Notes under the pieces: model-generated | What the model was told of the DNA's origin: nothing | Database searches by the model: none | The model's input: only the letters and a program-made list of their open reading frames with translations | Program-made: the position numbers and the translations under genes | Assembly (NCBI GenBank): GCA_023807065.1 | Contig: JAJJLU010003466.1 | Location: forward strand, 42,441-106,440 | Direction: 5' to 3' | DNA: 64,000 nt | Source: Isotricha intestinalis | Taxonomy: Eukaryota > Ciliophora > Litostomatea > Vestibuliferida > Isotrichidae | Shown: positions 51,294 through 60,857 of the stretch, one piece after another | How the letters are laid out: each line of letters begins with the position of its first letter | Numbering within the stretch: the stretch's first letter is position 1

Positions 51294-53132
51294 ATGGAGG
51301 ACAAAAAGGGTGAGAAAAAGACAAAAGAGCAAGAATTTATAGTAGAAACTCCAATAGAAATAGAGGAGAAAATAAATGGAAGTGATAAAGTAATAAAATA
51401 TGAAAGAGGTAAATTTTTAGGAAAAGGTGGATTTGCAAAATGCTATGAAATGAAGAGAGTAGACACAGGTAAATTTTTTGCTGCAAAAGCTTTTGAGAAA
51501 AAAGCTTTAAATAATGCAAAATCAAGAAAAAAATTAATAAATGAAATCAAACTTCATAAAAAACTTCATCATCAAAATATAGTAAATTTTGAACATTTTT
51601 TTGAAGATAAAGAGAATGTTTATATCTTATTAGAATTATGTTCTAATCAAACATTAAATGAATTAGTAAAAAGAAGAAAAAGATTAACAGAAATAGAGAC
51701 TCAATGTTATACTCTCCAAATAATAAAAGCATTAAAATATATTCATAGTCATCGTATAATTCATAGGGATTTAAAATTAGGAAATTTATTTTTAACAAAT
51801 AAATTAGAATTAAAATTAGGAGATTTTGGTCTTGCAGCAAAATTAGAATATGAAGGTCAAAGAAGAAGAACAATATGTGGAACACCAAATTATATAGCTC
51901 CTGAAATATTAGAAAAAAAAAATGGTCATTCATATGAAGTTGATATATGGTCTTTAGGAGTAATAATGTATACTATGTTATTTGGGAGACCTCCTTTTGA
52001 AACTGCAGATGTGAAATTAACATATAAAAGAATTAAAATGAATTCTTATTCTTTTCCAGAAAATATTAAAGTTGATCCTTCTGCTAAAAAATTAATTTCT
52101 AGTATATTAAATTTAGACCCTTCTAAAAGACCATCTTTAGATGCTATTACTGAACATGATTTTTTTAAAATGTTTCACACCATTCCTTTAACTTTACCTT
52201 TAAGTACTTTATCTTGTCCTCCTAATCAAAATTATATTAATCAATTCAGTAAAAGTGAAAATAAATTTGGAAATGATAATAATGATAATTATAATAAAAT
52301 GAATTCAAGTAGAAATTTCAAAGAATTAAATGCTTATAATAGTGATGGTCTTAATGATAATATAGATGATTTTGATGATGGAGTCCTTAAAAAATTAAGT
52401 GATGGGACTAATAAATTTTTATATGGAAATGAAGGACAAAATTATCAAGGAAGTAAAAATTTTTTTAGTAGGAAAATTTCAAGATTTTTTGATTATGCTT
52501 CGAAATTTGGTTTTGTTTATTTTATTAATAATACACATATTGGAATTTGCTTTAATGATTATAGTAATATTTTAAGACATATGAATAAAGATCAAAATGA
52601 TCAAGATTTAGCAAATACTAATAATTATGATTATATTTATTTAGAAAAAGATGCTCAATCAAGTCAAAATTTTGATGAAATTGAATTAGAAAATTATTTA
52701 GCTAGTAAAAATACTAGTAAAGATATTATTAAAAAATTTGATATTTTTAAACATATTGTTAATAAACATTTACAAGATTTTGAAGCTGTTAAAAAAGAAA
52801 AATTTATTAATAATGCTACTACTTATAATAATGATAGTGTTATGAATAAATTATTTTTTGTTAAGAAATTTTTAATTTCTAAAAATGCTATTTTATTTAG
52901 ATTAAGTAATAAATTAATTCAAATTTTTTTTAATGATCAAACTGAAATTATTTTTTCTACTGAAACTAGTGATTTTATTTTTAAAAATAAAAAAGGAGAA
53001 GAAGAACAAGAAACTATTCAAAATGCTATGAATGGTGATAATAATGATGTAATTAAAAAAATTAAACTTGCTAAAACTATGTTAATTTACTTTGTTAAAA
53101 ATCATAAAAGTAAAAAAGTTCCTAATCATTAG
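51294..53132 (+). CDS. polo-like kinase
   Basis: This protein has 612 residues from the ATG at 51294. The kinase (about 36-290) has GKGGFAKCYE, the AAKAF lysine, HRDLKLGNLF with the polo-type LGN, GDFGLAA, and an activation loop RRRTICGTPNYIAPEIL with the regulatory Thr. The C-terminal half has two polo-box-like units: residues about 400-440 (GFVYFINNTHIGICFNDYSNIL) and about 520-600 (KKFLISKNAILFRLSNKLIQIFFNDQTEIIF, where the second box is expected). Polo kinases run mitosis and centriole/basal-body duplication and dock on phosphosites through these boxes. The linker is Asn/Asp-rich. The gene ends in TAG. Confidence 0.9.
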   Translation: MEDKKGEKKTKEQEFIVETPIEIEEKINGSDKVIKYERGKFLGKGGFAKCYEMKRVDTGKFFAAKAFEKKALNNAKSRKKLINEIKLHKKLHHQNIVNFEHFFEDKENVYILLELCSNQTLNELVKRRKRLTEIETQCYTLQIIKALKYIHSHRIIHRDLKLGNLFLTNKLELKLGDFGLAAKLEYEGQRRRTICGTPNYIAPEILEKKNGHSYEVDIWSLGVIMYTMLFGRPPFETADVKLTYKRIKMNSYSFPENIKVDPSAKKLISSILNLDPSKRPSLDAITEHDFFKMFHTIPLTLPLSTLSCPPNQNYINQFSKSENKFGNDNNDNYNKMNSSRNFKELNAYNSDGLNDNIDDFDDGVLKKLSDGTNKFLYGNEGQNYQGSKNFFSRKISRFFDYASKFGFVYFINNTHIGICFNDYSNILRHMNKDQNDQDLANTNNYDYIYLEKDAQSSQNFDEIELENYLASKNTSKDIIKKFDIFKHIVNKHLQDFEAVKKEKFINNATTYNNDSVMNKLFFVKKFLISKNAILFRLSNKLIQIFFNDQTEIIFSTETSDFIFKNKKGEEEQETIQNAMNGDNNDVIKKIKLAKTMLIYFVKNHKSKKVPNH

Positions 53133-53225
53133 AATTAAAAATGTTATTAAATAAGTATTTTTTTAAAAATTTTGTTTTAAATTTTATTTTTCAAAATATC
53201 ATTTTTTTTTTAATTGGTTTATTTA

Positions 53226-53870
53226 TTATTTTAAATTAATAGATTTTAAAAAAGGTTTTTTCACTTTTTGAAGTTTTTCTTCAGTATTTTTATTTATATT
53301 TATAAAATCTTCTAATTTAATATATTTTTTATCTAATTCAATTTTTAATTCTAAATTTTCTAATTTTATTTTAATTTTTTTTGAACCGAATTGAAATAAA
53401 TTTTTTGAACTTAACGGATTTTGTATTTTTATATTTTGTTTATTTAGAGAACATAAACTAACATTATTTTTTTTGTAGGTAAATAATATTTACTTCTATT
53501 CAATATTTTAAATCTAATATTAACATTAATTATAATATCTTCATTAATTTCATTTTATTTTATTATACATTTTTTATTAATTTTATTATTTGAGAAAAAA
53601 TGAGATTTTTTAATTTGATAAAAAGGAATTATAATATCAGATAAACCTAATGTTAACATTATTTTAAAGTTAAATATTTTAATAGTATATTTTAAGTCTT
53701 TTTTAACGTTATTAATTTGATGATTAATTTTTTGAAATTTATATTGTTCAATATTTATTGTTCCTCCATAATTATTAATTTGAAATATACAAATAAGATC
53801 ATTAAAAGGTAATAACATATTTTTTTTGACTCATAATTATTGATTTTATTGTTATATCAAAATTACTCAT
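53226..53870 (-). pseudogene. broken gene: one frame with an internal TAA and a homopolymer frameshift
   Basis: A coherent protein reads MLLPFNDLICIFQINNYGG... from 53818 down to a TAA at 53557-53555. It then continues in the same frame for about 109 codons (NEINEDIIINVNIRFKILNRSKYY... to ...KKPFLKSINLK) to a final TAA at 53228-53226. Upstream, an ATG at 53870-53868 starts a frame (MSNFDITIKSIIMSQKK) that joins this protein only by a one-base slip in the eight-T run at 53820-53827. Residues after the stop are as gene-like as those before it. No GT-AG intron removes the TAA. Explanations are pseudogene, assembly errors, or stop readthrough. Function unknown. Confidence 0.55.
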
Positions 53871-53973
53871 TTTATATTTTTATTTAATTTGAAAAAGAAT
53901 AAAAGAAAATTAATTAAATATTATATTTCTCATAATGTATTAATATAAATATGTAATTATATTAAAAAAGATT

Positions 53974-54631
53974 TTATTTTTTATTATTCATTACAAATTC
54001 TCTTACTATGTTTAACATATTATAATTATCAAATAATTTTTGAGTTGTTTTTGAATTTATTTCAATTTTAATATTATTTGATTCTGGTTTTTGATATTCA
54101 TGAGCTAATTCTTCATAAAATTCATAAGCATATATTTTAGCTTTGATTATACCTAATTCTTTTATTATTGGAATATTATTAAAAATATTTTTAATTAATG
54201 TAAAAAGAGGTTGAATTATTTTTCCAGATAATTCAAAATTTATTTTATTTTCATATTCTAAATAAAAATAACCATCTTTAAATTCTGGTTTTAATTTATT
54301 TATTACTTTTTCTACATTTTCAATTGAATTTACTTCTAAATTGAATTTAATATATTTATATGATGTTTTATCTCCACTTGTTTTTATTTTATTATCTTTA
54401 TATTCAGTAGATGAATATTCAAAATGATGTTCATATATTATTTTATGATTTAATCTTCTTTGAATAAAAGTTTTAGTTAATTTTTTTATATATTTACTAT
54501 TAGGATATTTTCTTTTTAATTTAGTTATTAAATCTATTCCTCTTACAGTTTTCATTTTTTTAATTTTTATTTTTTTTACTTTTTGTTCACTTTTATCTTC
54601 TCTTTTTCTTTTTTTATTTATTACTTTATTT

Positions 54632-54664
<33 letters not shown>

Positions 54665-55215
54665 TTTTCTTCTTCTAAACTAATATTATCATCATTATCA
54701 GAAACTTCACTTAAAGTATCATCTTTATTAATAATTTTTTTAGTTACTTCCATAAATTCTTTAAAATCTTTTGAATTAAATATATTTTCTAAATTTTTCA
54801 AAGCTAAATTTATTTTATCTATATTTTGAGTAAAATTATTATGTTCTTGAGTGATATTAGTATTTAATTTACATTCTTCTTTTATTGTTGTCAATGACAA
54901 TTGTTGATTTGGATTTGTCTTTTGAAAATCTGATATAAAATTTAATTTATTATCTATTCTATTTTTTGCATTTTTATATCTATCTATAAAATCATTTATT
55001 GTATTTGAAATATTTTTCCCTCCCTTAATAAAATTCTTTGTAATTAACTTTAATTGTCCAGAAAATTTTTCTAATTTATTTTCTGCTAATTTAATATTAT
55101 TATCAATATTTAAGTTAAAAGATTCGAGAGTTGATTTTAAGTAATTATCATTTTTATATTGCATTTCTTCTTCTGTTTTTGAGTTTTCTTTTTTATCATT
55201 TTTTAAATTTTCCAT
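53974..55215 (-). CDS. uncharacterised protein with nuclear-type basic signal
   Basis: This 413-residue protein has a helical, coiled-coil-like N-terminal half (about 30-165: NIKLAENKLEKFSGQLKLI, NNFTQNIDKINLALKNLEN) and an acidic/Asn stretch (about 168-190). Lys/Arg clusters follow (INKKRKREDK and KKIKIKKMKTVRG, about 195-225), a probable nuclear signal. The C-terminal part (225-413) looks folded: DLITKLKRKYPNSKYIKKLTKTF, then alternating strands, then KIIQPLFTLIKNIFNNIPIIKELG. I do not recognise the family. Confidence 0.7.
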
Positions 55216-55747
55216 TTTTTAGTTAAATATAAATAATAAAAATATTATAAAAATTAAAAAACAAAAAAAAAAAATAAATTCCAAAATGAAGACAATTGAA
55301 ATAATATATAATTAAGACAATAATTTCATTTATTTTTATTTTAAACACAATATATTTTAAATATTTAAAATTTGGTGTTTTTCCTTAAATATTATTTCTT
55401 TATATTTTGTCTTTATTTCCTTATAATGAATCTTTCATTGAAATATTTTTAATAAAATTTTCCAAGAAATAAATTAACATTCTTTATATATTTTTTATTA
55501 TTTAAATTCTTTTTTCTTTTTTCTCAAACATATTCCTTCATCCATAAAATCAATTAAAAATTCATTTTTTTTTCTTTTTTTTCAAACAATAAAATTTTAT
55601 TCTATTTTTTCTTTTTTCTTTTATTATCAATTTGTTCATTTTCATAAATACTATTTACTTTAACATTTTTATTTAAAAAAAAAAGAAAAATAAAAATAAA
55701 AATAATTCAGAAAAATTCAATTTAAAATTATAAAAAAAATAGTTTAT
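55216..55747. other. spacer, 530 bp
   Basis: AT-rich sequence with T-rich tracts (TTCTTTTTTC-type runs near 55510-55620). I find no gene, RNA or repeat that can be supported. Confidence 0.5.
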
Positions 55748-56702
55748 TTAAGAAGCTAAACTTAGTTTAGATTTAGTGTAATTATTCATAAAAAGCCAAT
55801 AGCAAAAATGTTGAATAATTTCAATTAATTCAGCTTTATCATCATCAGAAAAGTCAAAAAATTGATATTTTTCAAGAAAATTAGAAAAAAACTCATTACA
55901 TTGTTCAGGAAAAATTTCAGCGTTTTCACAAGAACTATATTCTTTTTCATTATATTTTTCATCTTTACTTTGATTAACATTAACACATTCTCTAAATAAA
56001 ATAATAAATTTAGTAGCAAAGATAAAATATTTTTCATTTGTTAAATTTGATATATAATCAAGATAAGAACAAATTATATCATCACATATTTTTAAATCTA
56101 AATTTGTTTTTTTATTAATTAAATAATTTAATATTGGATTTTCTTTTGATTCATTTATTTTTTTTGAAAAATTATCAGAATGTTTTTTATAAAGATCTTC
56201 AAAAACAATATTAACAACATTTTCCATATTAATAACTTCATTTTCACGTTTAATTCTTTTAGGATCTTGAAAATAAGGAGTATATTTTTGTTTTTCATAA
56301 TTATTATTATCAGATGAATCAACAAGCTAAAAAAAGGTGAAAAAAAAATAAAATAAAAAAAATTAAATAAAAATATATTTTACATATTTCCTTGGTCTTC
56401 CTCTTTTTCTTTTTTCAATATTCATTTGTTTTAAAATATCAGCATGTTTAGTATTCATATGGTTATTTAAAGCAGGTTTACTTAAATAAGATTTTCCACA
56501 ATATTCACAATTATATATTCTTCCTTTTAATTCGTGTTTTGAACGTCTATGTCTTCCTATATTTTATTATATAAATTTATTAACTTTTATCTAAAGGATC
56601 TTGATTTAAAGGAATATCCTTATTCAATTGAGGAGGCATTAATTCTTGTTGTTGTTGAATTTCTTGAGTGTTTATTTGAGGAGGGATGATTATATTATTC
56701 AT
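55748..56702 (-). CDS. C2H2 zinc-finger/AT-hook protein, three exons
   Basis: Only splicing joins three open pieces. Exon 1 is 56585-56702 (MNNIIIPPQINTQ..., Gln/Pro-rich), exon 2 is 56384-56556, and exon 3 is 55748-56326. Introns are 56557-56584 (28 nt, phase 1) and 56327-56383 (57 nt, phase 0), both GT..AG. The product is 289 residues. Exon 2 encodes a C2H2 finger (YNCEYCGKSYLSKPALNNHMNTKH, about 52-74) immediately followed by an AT-hook-type core (KRKRGRPRKY). Exon 3 supplies an acidic, mainly helical domain (EDLYKKHSDNF...FCYWLFMNN). It is likely a DNA-binding regulatory protein, and the AT-hook would fit minor grooves of AT-rich DNA. The target is unknown. Confidence 0.8.
56327..56383 (-). 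other. 57-nt intron
   Basis: On the minus strand this intron begins GTAAAATATA and ends TTTTTTTAG after a long T-rich tract. It lies between codons (phase 0), just after the AT-hook motif. Confidence 0.8.
56557..56584 (-). other. 28-nt intron
   Basis: On the minus strand this intron begins GTTAAT and ends ATATAG, and interrupts an Arg codon after its first base. Reading through it would hit TAA immediately. Confidence 0.8.
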
Positions 56703-56940
56703 TTTTTATTTTAAAAATAATGATTTTTTTTATTTTTTTTTGTTTATATATGAAAATTTTTATTGGGTTAAAAATTAAAATTATTTTTTTTTTTTTTTTT
56801 ATATTTTTTAGGATATATATCTATGTAATACAATAAAATAAAATTATTTTATATATAATTATATTAACATTCACCTTAAATTATTTTTTTACTATGTTTC
56901 ATTTTAATACAATAATTATTTATTTTCCTTTTTCTTTGTT

Positions 56941-57378
56941 CTATTTATTATTTAAATCATTATTTTTTGGTGATACATCTTCTGAAGTAAAGTTATTATT
57001 TTGTAAAACAGAGAAAGAAACAAAAGAATTAATAATTAAATAAGAATTATTATTTTGATATACTTTTTTACAAATAGAATATTTAGGATCTGTTTCTCTT
57101 TTTTTAAAAAATTTAACCAAAATTTCTTTTTGTTTAACAGTATTATTAAAAAATTTATTTACTTTACCAGTTTCTTTAAGTTCATTATAATCTAAATAAT
57201 TTAATATCATAACCCAAAATTTTGAAGTTATTCTTTGGGCTTTATTTTTTCTTAAATCTTTATAATCTTCATTTATAGTTGAATATTTTTCTCCAATAGA
57301 TAAAGTATATGGAAAAAATTTATTTTTTGAAAATTTATAATTTACTTTAATATGATTTCTTTTTTGTACACATCCCAT
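56941..57378 (-). CDS. F-box-like small protein with lipidation signal
   Basis: This 145-residue protein begins MGCVQK, a myristoylation plus palmitoylation type start. Residues about 52-95 (TSKFWVMILNYLDYNELKETGKVNKFFNNTV) resemble an F-box: hydrophobic helix, L-x-Y-L, then a helix carrying a Lys/Asn-rich end. F-box proteins bring substrates to SCF ubiquitin ligases by binding Skp1. No substrate-binding repeat follows, so it would be a membrane-tethered minimal F-box, if correct. It stops with TAG. Confidence 0.6.
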   Translation of the reverse strand: MGCVQKRNHIKVNYKFSKNKFFPYTLSIGEKYSTINEDYKDLRKNKAQRITSKFWVMILNYLDYNELKETGKVNKFFNNTVKQKEILVKFFKKRETDPKYSICKKVYQNNNSYLIINSFVSFSVLQNNNFTSEDVSPKNNDLNNK

Positions 57379-57539
57379 TAATCAATTCTTAACAAATTTT
57401 CTAATTAATTTTCAAATAGAATATTAAAAAAAATAATTTGAAAAATTCAAAAAAAAAAAACATTTATAATAAAGAGTTCTAATATAAATATCTTTTTTTT
57501 TATAATTTTAAATAAGGAATTATCAAAAAACAAGTTATT

Positions 57540-58217
57540 TTATTGACAACATTTTCCTTTTTTATCCTTAACAGTAATATCATCTAAATTTTTTCCTTTT
57601 CCAACATCACTATTTTCATTTTCATTCTCATATAAATTTTTATTATTTAAATAATCCCTATATAAAATCTTAGCACTTTCAATTAAAAAATCTTGAGCAT
57701 TAACTCCAGTTTTTGCAGAAGTTTCCATAAATAAATTAAGTTGATTTTTTTCTTTAAAATTTTCTCCTTCTTCTTTACTTACTTTTCTTTCATCTTCTAA
57801 ATCACATTTATTTCCAACTAACATAATTTTAACATCAGGATTAGCTTGTGACTTTAATTCTTTTAACCAATTTTCTGCATTATTAAAACTATCTCTATTA
57901 TCTATTGCATATAATAAACATGCTAATGATGAATTTCTATAAAAATTACTTATTAAACTTCTATAAACTTCTTGACCACATGTATCCCATATTTGTAGTT
58001 TTACTACTTGATCATTCATTTTTAAATTAAATGTTAAAAATTCAAATCCTATTGTTGCCTGGTAAAATTCCTCAAAATTATTTTTTACTGCTTTAGTTGT
58101 TAAACAAGATTTTCCTACTCCTGAATCTCCAATTACTATCATTTTGAAACTTAAATCATATTGAGCGTAATCTTCAGGAAGAATATCTATTGTTATTGGT
58201 TCTTCGGGGTTTGTCAT
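57540..58217 (-). CDS. Rab-family small GTPase with DTCGQE switch
   Basis: This 225-residue protein has all the G motifs: P-loop GDSGVGKS, effector region TIGFEF, switch II WDTCGQE (usual form WDTAGQE), NKCD and the TSAK signature. The C-terminus is KKGKCCQ, a Rab-type double-cysteine prenylation tail. An Asn/Glu-rich hypervariable stretch precedes it. FEEFYQATIGFEFL and YRSLISNFYRNSSLACLLYAID are unlike the common Rab subclasses. The Ala-to-Cys change is in the triad that contacts the gamma phosphate; Gln is kept, so hydrolysis should still be possible. It probably acts in vesicle traffic, and the TBC GAP at 22488-25322 is a candidate type of regulator. The specific Rab class is unclear. Confidence 0.85.
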   Translation of the reverse strand: MTNPEEPITIDILPEDYAQYDLSFKMIVIGDSGVGKSCLTTKAVKNNFEEFYQATIGFEFLTFNLKMNDQVVKLQIWDTCGQEVYRSLISNFYRNSSLACLLYAIDNRDSFNNAENWLKELKSQANPDVKIMLVGNKCDLEDERKVSKEEGENFKEKNQLNLFMETSAKTGVNAQDFLIESAKILYRDYLNNKNLYENENENSDVGKGKNLDDITVKDKKGKCCQ

Positions 58218-58479
58218 TTTTTTTTTTTTCTTTTTTTTTTTTTTGAGATTTTATTTTTTTTTTAATTTTTATTTTTTTTTTTTTTTTCTTATATTTTTAA
58301 TATGTTTAATTTATTTATTATAATTTAAAATTAATTTTTATTTTTTTTTTAAATTCTTTATCAAATTAAAATTACGTTTTTTAAAAAAAAAATATTTTTT
58401 ATTTATTTGTTCTTCAAAAAATATTAATTATAATATAATAAATATTCTAAATTATATAATAGAAAATAGAAATTAAATG

Positions 58480-59427
58480 TTATGATACAGTTGAGGAACA
58501 AATTTTGTGTCCTTTAAAATTATTTTTATTTAATTGTTTTTCTCTCGTAGAAAAACAATTATCCGTTAATTTTCTTTTATTTATTTCTTTATATTTTCTA
58601 CTAGAATTTTTATTATTTTGATTTTCTAAAACAGAATTTAATAAATAAGAAACAATATCATTTTTAGTTTGAACTATTTTTTTCTTTTTTAAACTTTCAT
58701 AATCTTGAGAATTATTTTTTTTCTTTATATGATTTATTACTTTTTTTGCATTTATAATGTGATTTGTATTTTTCATTAAATTTTCATTATTTGATTTAGA
58801 TGATTTAGTAGTTTTTGACGAAGGAGAATTATTTTTTTTATTTTTACTATTATTACTTATTTCACTTTTTATTTCTGAAATTTCACTGTTTTCAATTATT
58901 TTTATATCATCATTTTTAACAATATTTTTAATTAACTTCGGGTTATTATTTTTATTATTAGATTTCTTATTTATTTTTTCTTTTTGATTATTTATTTTAG
59001 ATATAATATTATATATAATATTAAATGAATCATTACCATTACTAAATAAATATTTACTATTTATAATAAAATTTCCCTCTCTTGTTGATTTAATACTTTC
59101 ATTTAAATGATTTATAATTTTTTTTCCTTCTATTTCAAGAACATCATCAATTAAACTATCATTAATTTTATCTTTTTTTTTATTTGCTACTAAAAAGTGA
59201 TTAATTTCATTTTTTTCATCTAAAGTTTTATTCTGGATTTTAACTGGATTTGATTTTTGATCAGGGGAAAAGTATATTTTATTATTATTTGATACTCTAT
59301 TTGTTACTATATCTGTGGCTATACTTGATATTGATGGAGATGTTTTTGTTCTTAAATTTATTACTTTTTTTTTTTGATTTGAATAATATTGAACTAAAGT
59401 TTTTTTTGGATATTTATTTTCTTTCAT
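58480..59427 (-). CDS. uncharacterised Lys/Asn/Ser-rich protein
   Basis: This 315-residue protein lacks any recognised domain. It has two ordered-looking segments: NSKYLFSNGNDSFNIIYNIISKIN (about 122-145) and IVSYLLNSVLENQNN (about 257-271). The rest is low complexity, with Ser/Asn tracts and phospho-site-like SSPS/TKSS groups. The N-terminal basic stretch (KYPKKTLVQYYSNQKKKVINLRTK) could bind nucleic acid or membrane. The long sense frame suggests a real gene. Confidence 0.55.
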   Translation of the reverse strand: MKENKYPKKTLVQYYSNQKKKVINLRTKTSPSISSIATDIVTNRVSNNNKIYFSPDQKSNPVKIQNKTLDEKNEINHFLVANKKKDKINDSLIDDVLEIEGKKIINHLNESIKSTREGNFIINSKYLFSNGNDSFNIIYNIISKINNQKEKINKKSNNKNNNPKLIKNIVKNDDIKIIENSEISEIKSEISNNSKNKKNNSPSSKTTKSSKSNNENLMKNTNHIINAKKVINHIKKKNNSQDYESLKKKKIVQTKNDIVSYLLNSVLENQNNKNSSRKYKEINKRKLTDNCFSTREKQLNKNNFKGHKICSSTVS

Positions 59428-59594
59428 TGATATTATTTTTATTAATTTTTCAATGTTTTATTATTTAATGAAAGTTTTATTTTTAATATTTTATAATCAT
59501 AAAAACAATTATTTATTTAAATAATTTATTTACTCAATTTTATGATATTATAATATTATTTTATTATTGAAAGAAAATATTATTTTTTTTTATT

Positions 59595-59990
59595 TCAATT
59601 ACTTTTTTTTATATTAATTATTGCAAAATCTGATTCTTCTTCATGTAATTTTAATTTTTTTTTCTTATAATTCAACAAAGAAGCTTTACTTTTAATATTC
59701 GAATTTCCATAAAATACATCACTATTATTTTTATGATCTCCTTTATTTTTTTTAACTTCAGAAACATCAGTATTTCTAAAATTAGAATTATAATTTGAAT
59801 TAGAATCAACATTATTAGATTTATAATTTGATGATTTATTCGGAGTTTCATTATCAAATCCTTGATTTATGTCTAACATATTTTTAATTGATTTTTCTAA
59901 AATTGCTTGTCTTGTTTGACTTAATTTTAATGAATTTTCTGCTAATTTCATATCATAATCTACTTTTGGTTTTACACATAAACATCCCAT
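59595..59990 (-). CDS. small protein with N-terminal lipidation signal
   Basis: This 131-residue protein starts MGCLCVKP, with Gly-2 and Cys-3/Cys-5, a strong dual-acylation pattern that would put it on a membrane. A helix (YDMKLAENSLKLSQTRQAILEKSI) follows, then Asn/Ser-rich linkers and an end rich in Lys. It is divergent from the gene at 60053, with only about 60 bp between starts, so they share a promoter region. No family is recognised. Confidence 0.65.
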   Translation of the reverse strand: MGCLCVKPKVDYDMKLAENSLKLSQTRQAILEKSIKNMLDINQGFDNETPNKSSNYKSNNVDSNSNYNSNFRNTDVSEVKKNKGDHKNNSDVFYGNSNIKSKASLLNYKKKKLKLHEEESDFAIINIKKSN

Positions 59991-60052
59991 ATTTTTATTA
60001 ATTTAAATTAGAAAATAGTAATATTATAATTACTGAAAAATTAATAATTTTT

Positions 60053-60805
60053 ATGTCAAAAACATTAAAAAAAAATTTAACAGAATATAATTTAGAAAAA
60101 AGAAGAGAAATAATAAAACAAAGGAAATTAGAATCAGATTTAATATTAAATAAATATAGATATTTTATAAGTCCTCCAAAAAAAAAACTATTAAAACTAA
60201 ACAAGACAAAAAAAAATATAACTCAAGTTCATAATTTTTTACCTTCAATAAATGAATATTCAACTCCGAAAATTAAAAAGAAAAGAAAATATTATGTAAA
60301 ACTAATAAAAAAGCCAAAAGAAAATTTAGAAGAAGATTTATTAGAATCTAAAAAAGAAAATGAAATATTATATTTAAATAAAGATAAAATATCATTTAAT
60401 GAATATTTAAAAATTCAATCAAGAGCAGAACAAAGACTAAGACCTTTAAGAGGAGATTTATCAACTGATTTTTTTGATAGTATGAAAAAAATAAATGAAA
60501 TAAGAAGTTCAGTTATGGAAAAAGAAGTTGAAAAAATTTTAGATGTTGAAGATAGATATAATGAAGAATATCCTGAAGAAGATATTTATGTTAAATTACA
60601 AGATAAAGGATTAAATCATTGTAAATGGAAAAATTTATTTCCACTTCAAACTTATCAAAATTTTTTCTTAGATGAAATCAAAGGTAAAATTTCTTCTGTT
60701 AATTATAGAAGTTTATTAAAGAAATTTAGACAAATTTCAAAAATTTGTTTTACAAATGGAAAAGTAAATTATGCTTCAATAGCTCATAATTTAGGAGAAT
60801 ATTAA
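60053..60805 (+). CDS. uncharacterised basic helical protein
   Basis: This 250-residue protein is very basic in its first half (KTLKKNLTEYNLEKRREIIKQRKLESDLI). The second half looks folded: NEYLKIQSRAEQRLRPLRGDLSTDFFDSM, EVEKILDVEDRYNEEYPEED, then LHHLNHCKW-like spacing (LNHCKWKNLFPL) and KFRQISKICFTNGKVNYASIAHNL. The RPLRGD segment is notable. I do not recognise the family. It starts about 60 bp from the divergent lipidated gene and ends about 50 bp before the RING-LON gene. Confidence 0.7.
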   Translation: MSKTLKKNLTEYNLEKRREIIKQRKLESDLILNKYRYFISPPKKKLLKLNKTKKNITQVHNFLPSINEYSTPKIKKKRKYYVKLIKKPKENLEEDLLESKKENEILYLNKDKISFNEYLKIQSRAEQRLRPLRGDLSTDFFDSMKKINEIRSSVMEKEVEKILDVEDRYNEEYPEEDIYVKLQDKGLNHCKWKNLFPLQTYQNFFLDEIKGKISSVNYRSLLKKFRQISKICFTNGKVNYASIAHNLGEY

Positions 60806-60857
60806 ATATAATTTTTTTCGATAATTAAATTTTTTTTATTTTATTATATTTTAAATT

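Noticed and set aside
53828..53870. 37-nt intron joining the upstream ATG to the 53.5-kb frame
   Set aside because: The candidate acceptor (TATGAG) lacks the T-rich AG context of the supported introns, and it would not remove the TAA.
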